DNA from: Bradyrhizobium sp. 21
GTDB lineage: Bacteria > Pseudomonadota > Alphaproteobacteria > Rhizobiales > Xanthobacteraceae
Reading direction: 5' to 3'
Length of the DNA: 64,000 bases
Assembly (NCBI RefSeq): GCF_023073335.1
Contig: NZ_JADPJG010000035.1
Coordinates: forward strand, 314,341-378,340
Shown here: positions 60,440 through 64,000 of the stretch, one piece after another
Layout: each line of letters starts with the position of its first letter
Position numbering within the stretch: position 1 is the first letter of the stretch
The notes under the pieces: model-generated
Told to the model about the DNA's origin: nothing
The model's database searches: none
The model's input: only the letters and a program-made list of their open reading frames with translations
Made by a program: the position numbers and the translations under genes

Positions 60440-61537
60440 ATGAGCAGGGACATTGGCAGTGACTTCCTGGCTGGCGGAGGCGAGTTGGGCGCGTTGACGC
60501 GAGCGTTCGACTGGTCGAGCACTTCGCTGGGCTCTCCGGAAACTTGGCCCCAAAGTCTTCGCGTGACGGTGCGGCTCGTTCTGACCACGCGGCACCCGAT
60601 GTTCATCTGGTGGGGGCCGGAACTCATCCAGTTCTACAACGATGCGTACTGCGAGACGATGGGGCCTGAAAGGCACCCAAGCGCTCTGGGGGCACGCGGC
60701 AGTGAGTGTTGGGCTGAGATCTGGGACATCATTGGTCCCCAGATCGAGTGCGTCATGTCAGGCAAGGGGGCGACCTGGCACGAGGACCAGCTTGTACCGG
60801 TGACGCGTCACGGTCGTCGCGAAGACGTTTGGTGGACGTACAGCTTTGGCCCCATTGATCTTGAAGGGGAGGTGGGCGGCGTGCTTGTCGTCTGCAGGGA
60901 TGTCACGTCCGAGCATATGGCAAGGGAAGCGCTGAACCTCATCAACGAAGAGCTGAAGCACCGTGTCAAAAATACGCTTGCAGTGCTGAGCGCGGTAGCC
61001 GCCCAGACGTTTCGGGACCCGACGAGCAGGGCCGGTCTCGAGAAATATCAGGCGCGGCTTGGCGCCTTTGGACGAGCGCAGGACCTGCTGACCGCGTCAA
61101 ACTGGGCGGCCGCGCCGCTCCACGATGTGATCCGCACTGCTCTTGCACCTTACCAGACGGGCGAAGGCCGCTTCATGGTCTCGGGGCCGACACTTGTCGT
61201 GAAATCTCGACAAGCGCTTGCTCTGTCCTTGGCGCTCCATGAGCTTGCGACCAACGCGATGAAGTACGGCGCTCTGACTGTCGCAGGAGGCCGCGTATCC
61301 ATCACTTGGACGGTCGAGAAACAGGATGGTGAGTCGAAATTCGCTTTCGTCTGGCAGGAGAGCGGTGGTCCGTCCGTGTCGGAACCGGTCGGCGCAGGTT
61401 TTGGCTCGAGGCTTATTTCCCGGGTGCTGGAAGACGATTTCAGCGGTTCTGTTGACGTTTCGTATGGCTCGGCCGGGCTTACATGCCGTCTGACGGCGCC
61501 CCTCGAAAATCTCGGACCTTCGCCCAAAAGCACGTGA
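60440..61537 (+). CDS. HWE-family sensor histidine kinase with PAS domain
   Basis: About 365 residues, no membrane segment, so a soluble sensor. An N-terminal PAS-like domain (MFIWWGPELIQFYNDAYCETMG ... GVLVVCRDVT) precedes the kinase. The H-box is NEELKHRVKNTLAVLSAVAAQTF, the N-box LALHELATNAMKYGALT, and the motif WQESGGP gives the W-x-E. All are HWE-family hallmarks found mainly in rhizobia. Such kinases often act in light or general stress signalling. No response regulator is adjacent. The ATG at 60440 has AGGG 8 bp upstream; ATG 60434 is an alternative. It is transcribed alone. Confidence 0.87.
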   Translation: MSRDIGSDFLAGGGELGALTRAFDWSSTSLGSPETWPQSLRVTVRLVLTTRHPMFIWWGPELIQFYNDAYCETMGPERHPSALGARGSECWAEIWDIIGPQIECVMSGKGATWHEDQLVPVTRHGRREDVWWTYSFGPIDLEGEVGGVLVVCRDVTSEHMAREALNLINEELKHRVKNTLAVLSAVAAQTFRDPTSRAGLEKYQARLGAFGRAQDLLTASNWAAAPLHDVIRTALAPYQTGEGRFMVSGPTLVVKSRQALALSLALHELATNAMKYGALTVAGGRVSITWTVEKQDGESKFAFVWQESGGPSVSEPVGAGFGSRLISRVLEDDFSGSVDVSYGSAGLTCRLTAPLENLGPSPKST

Positions 61538-61621
61538 GACCTTGCAAGCGGTGTGGCTCAACGGGACGCATTTCTGCCGCACCGCATCCGGGACACAAGG
61601 GAACGGTGGTTGTGGCTCGTC

Positions 61622-62980
61622 CTACTTCCTGACGCAGATCACGCGCACGACGGCGGCTTTTGCATCCGTTGAGCTACCATTCGCGGCAACGCCATTCGCC
61701 TTCAGGAAATCGCGCACCGTCTCCGCCGAGACCATCACCGCCTGCGATACCGGCACCGACGTCGCGGGACCCGCGACCATCGCCGGCTTCAGCAGCGCGA
61801 CTCCGGCGAACTTGCCGTCGCCATCGATGGCCGGGCTGCCGGAGAATCCGACCGCCGGTGGAGGCGACAGCGCGGAATCGCTGCTCGTGACCGGCGCCAG
61901 CGCGCCCTTGAGGCTCGACACGCCAGCCGCGCCGCCCTGGCTCTGGGGATCCGCAATACCGACGACATCGACGCTCGTCTTCGCCATACCGCCGGCCAGG
62001 CTGAGCGGCTTCAGGCCGCGCGCGCCGTAGATGTGCAGCAGCGCGAGATCGTGCTCCTTGTCCTCGGCGAGACGGTCGGCGCTGCCGTAGCCGGCGATGC
62101 TGATCGCGATGCAGCTATCGGTGACGAGACGGTCGGTGACAATCGCACCATCGTCGCTGACGACGATGCCGGTGCCGTACTCAACCGTCTTGCGTGGCGG
62201 CGGCCCGGCTTGCGGCCCTGACGGGAATGCATTGAAGGCGCTCGACATCGCGATCACGACCGGCTCGACCGTGTTCTCGGTGGCCTGGTCGTAGAGGATC
62301 GTCAGGATGCGGACTTCGTCCCCTTTGAAAGTGCCGCGCACATAGAATTTCTTCAGGCCCTGTAATCCGGACAGCACGAAGAAATCAGGCTTCACCACGG
62401 TGTAGTCGATCTTGCGACCCGGCTCCTTCTTCTCCGCGTCGGCCAGCTTTGCGGTGGTCGGGTTCGCCTCCTTGCGGCGGTTGAGCAGCACCTGCACCGT
62501 TCCGGTGGGCGAGGTCCATTTCGAACCGTTGGCATCGGCCGCCTGCTGCGGCACCAGCTTGCCGGGGATGCCGAGCCGGGCGCCGCTGGTCGGCTCCGTC
62601 ACGATCTTCCAGCCGACATTCTCCTGCTTCCGGCGCGCGGTCTCGGCGAGCGCGGCGCGCTCCTGCGGATTGAGCACGCCGGTCGGCTTGCTGCCCTTGA
62701 GCTTCTGGTATTCCTTGATGGCCTCGACCATCCGCGTGCTGACGTCGCCGGTGATCGCGCCGTTATATTGGCCGACCCAGGCGAGGTCGGATTGCAGCGA
62801 CAGCCGCTCTCCTTGCGTCATGCCGTCCGCCGTCTCCGACGGTGTCTGGACGGCGGGCGGCTTGATCGGAACGGTCTGGACGACCTTCGGCTTGGTGCCG
62901 GGGATTTGTGGCGTCGTTATCTGGGCGTTCGCGCCTGTGGCAGACGCAAACATCAGTGTTGCCGCAAGCATCGATCTCAT
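61622..62980 (-). CDS. degenerate HtrA-like protein with peptidoglycan-binding domain
   Basis: A secreted protein of 452 residues. It has a signal peptide (MRSMLAATLMFASATGANA) and a Pro-rich linker. A PG_binding_1-like domain spans about 55-110 (LQSDLAWVGQYNGAITGDVSTRMVEAIKEYQ). A mixed region precedes a trypsin-like fold from ~265. The serine protease frame is visible: GTGIVVSDDGAIVTD, HDLALLHI (Asp311) and GFSGSPAIDGDG (Ser382). The His expected after 'VTN' is replaced: VTDRLV. So the triad is incomplete and it is probably inactive as a protease. Upstream alternative starts at 63025 (ATG) lack a signal-peptide advantage. Confidence 0.75.
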   Translation of the reverse strand: MRSMLAATLMFASATGANAQITTPQIPGTKPKVVQTVPIKPPAVQTPSETADGMTQGERLSLQSDLAWVGQYNGAITGDVSTRMVEAIKEYQKLKGSKPTGVLNPQERAALAETARRKQENVGWKIVTEPTSGARLGIPGKLVPQQAADANGSKWTSPTGTVQVLLNRRKEANPTTAKLADAEKKEPGRKIDYTVVKPDFFVLSGLQGLKKFYVRGTFKGDEVRILTILYDQATENTVEPVVIAMSSAFNAFPSGPQAGPPPRKTVEYGTGIVVSDDGAIVTDRLVTDSCIAISIAGYGSADRLAEDKEHDLALLHIYGARGLKPLSLAGGMAKTSVDVVGIADPQSQGGAAGVSSLKGALAPVTSSDSALSPPPAVGFSGSPAIDGDGKFAGVALLKPAMVAGPATSVPVSQAVMVSAETVRDFLKANGVAANGSSTDAKAAVVRVICVRK

Positions 62981-63215
62981 GACAAATCCAGCCAGCCCAT
63001 TGAACGCAATGCCATTGAAGCACATCTCGTTGGTCGCGAACAATGTTGGGGTGGTTCAGGTGGTGGCTAAGCCACGCACCCAGGTCCTTATCCTGAGGAG
63101 TGGCCTCGAATGATGGCCACGGGCGAGATCCGGGCCTGCATGGTTCGAGACGCGCGTTCCGCGCTCCTCACCATGGGGGTTGCGAGCGAGGGCTTGGTAG
63201 GAGAGGCGGAAGACG

Positions 63216-64000
63216 ATGCTGAGCCCGGACGAACTCGAACGTTATGCCCGCCATATCGTGCTGCGCGATGTCGGTGGTCCCGGCCAGGCTGCGCTGAAGC
63301 GGGCCTCCGCGCTGGTGATCGGCGCCGGCGGGTTGGGTGCGCCCGCTTTGATGTATCTGGCTGCCGCCGGCATCGGCACGCTCGGCGTGGTCGATGACGA
63401 TGTGGTGTCGCTGTCCAACCTCCAGCGCCAGGTCATTCACACCACGCCCGATATCGGCCGCCACAAGGTCGAGAGCGCCGCCGAGCGGATCTCCGCGCTC
63501 AATCCCCATGTCCGCTTCGTCGGCCACGCCACCTGGCTCAACGCCGACAATGCGCTCAGCCTGATTGGCGACTACGATCTCGTGCTCGACGGCTCCGACA
63601 ATTTCTCGACGCGTTATCTGGTCTCGGACGCCTGCTTCTTCGCGAAGCGGCCGCTGATCACCGCCGCGCTCGGAACCTTCGATGGCTCGCTGACCACTAT
63701 CCGCGCGCATGAGAAGAACGAGGACGGCGTGTTCAATCCGACCTATCGCTGCCTGTTTCCGGAAGCGCCGCCGCCCGGCACCGTGCCCGCCTGCGCGGAG
63801 GCCGGCGTCATGGGTGCGCTTGCGGGCGTGATGGGGTCGATGATGGCGCTGGAGGCGATCCGCGAGATCGTCGGCTTTGGCGACGGCCTGGTCGGCCGCC
63901 TCCTGATGATCGACGCGCGCGCGATGCGCTTCGAGACGCTGCGCTACGCGCGCGATCCCGCCAATCCGCTCAACGGCGATGGGCCTGTGATCACCGACCT
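63216..64000 (+). CDS. MoeB/ThiF-family adenylyltransferase (cut by window end)
   Basis: The E1-like enzyme that adenylates the C-terminal Gly-Gly of a sulfur-carrier protein (MoaD or ThiS). The reading frame begins at ATG 63216 after GGAAGA: MLSPDELERYARHIVLRDVGG. It shows the nucleotide-binding GAGGLGAPALMYLAAAGIG, DDDVVSLSNLQRQVIH (Arg-finger region), LDGSDNFSTRYLVSDAC and PACAEAGVMGALAGVMGSMMALEAI. The frame is still open at the last base, so the C terminus is not seen. MoeB or ThiF cannot be separated without neighbours. The CxxC zinc site may have partly degenerated to the single PAC pattern. Confidence 0.9.
   Translation, partial: MLSPDELERYARHIVLRDVGGPGQAALKRASALVIGAGGLGAPALMYLAAAGIGTLGVVDDDVVSLSNLQRQVIHTTPDIGRHKVESAAERISALNPHVRFVGHATWLNADNALSLIGDYDLVLDGSDNFSTRYLVSDACFFAKRPLITAALGTFDGSLTTIRAHEKNEDGVFNPTYRCLFPEAPPPGTVPACAEAGVMGALAGVMGSMMALEAIREIVGFGDGLVGRLLMIDARAMRFETLRYARDPANPLNGDGPVITD

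Overview
The window is chromosomal DNA of a GC-rich alphaproteobacterium, most likely Bradyrhizobium or a close relative. The grounds are family-level: the core order rnd-lptC-lptA-lptB-rpoN-hpf-ptsN, a DUF1150/Hsp20 operon behind a ROSE-type RNA thermometer (a motif first described in Bradyrhizobium), a DivL-type pseudo-histidine kinase fused by overlap to tsaE-amgK, a TIGR02300/FYDLN acidic protein, and several families of palindromic intergenic repeats. There is no phage, transposase, CRISPR array or plasmid machinery. Almost everything is single-copy housekeeping, and long reading frames opposite real genes are GC-driven shadows.

Layout. 1-5.5 kb: a SnoaL-like protein, a thioesterase-like protein, queG (queuosine), a glutathione transferase, uppP and an NDUFA9-like dehydrogenase. 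5.6-9 kb: tRNA-Leu(CAG), then a two-gene membrane operon, with an uncharacterised GT-C-like polytopic protein followed by a GT22-type (PIG-B/ALG9-like) mannosyltransferase. 9.2-15.8 kb: RNase D-like exonuclease, LPS transport genes lptC/A/B, sigma-54, long HPF and EIIA-Ntr. 16.1-17 kb: heat-shock operon hsp20-DUF1150 with a sigma-32 promoter and ROSE hairpin. 17.2-21.4 kb: glycerol-3-phosphate importer ugpBAEC behind a Pho box. 21.8-24.5 kb: a CoA-transferase, the divergent ohr/ohrR pair with two operator palindromes, and a frameshifted GIY-YIG gene. 24.6-30.5 kb: tRNA-Ala(GGC), FYDLN protein, aroA-cmk-rpsA, sppA. 30.7-36.7 kb: ihfB, lapA-like, trpFBA-accD-folC. 36.8-39.7 kb: phosphoesterase, ATP-dependent DNA ligase, SRPBCC protein, thioredoxin. 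39.8-52 kb (minus strand): divL - tsaE/amgK - pilZ - murU - addB - addA, joining cell-cycle signalling, tRNA t6A, muropeptide recycling and double-strand-break repair. 52.1-56.5 kb (minus strand): ubiE-ubiB, then coaBC-dut. 56.5-64 kb: mutM, an orphan ParA, a cytoplasmic-type gamma-glutamyltransferase, an HWE kinase, a degenerate HtrA-like protein, and a MoeB/ThiF-family gene cut by the window edge.

The most unusual item is coaBC. Its coenzyme A biosynthesis enzyme carries an N-terminal ribbon-helix-helix domain of the FitA antitoxin type. Two perfect palindromes lie just upstream and overlap the best candidate promoter. The half-sites resemble those I recall for FitA. This suggests a self-regulating metabolic enzyme without a toxin partner. 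Other points worth attention are the bacterial GT22 operon, the ROSE thermometer, AccD without its zinc ribbon, the DivL tyrosine, the catalytically degenerate HtrA-like protein and the Pho box on ugp.
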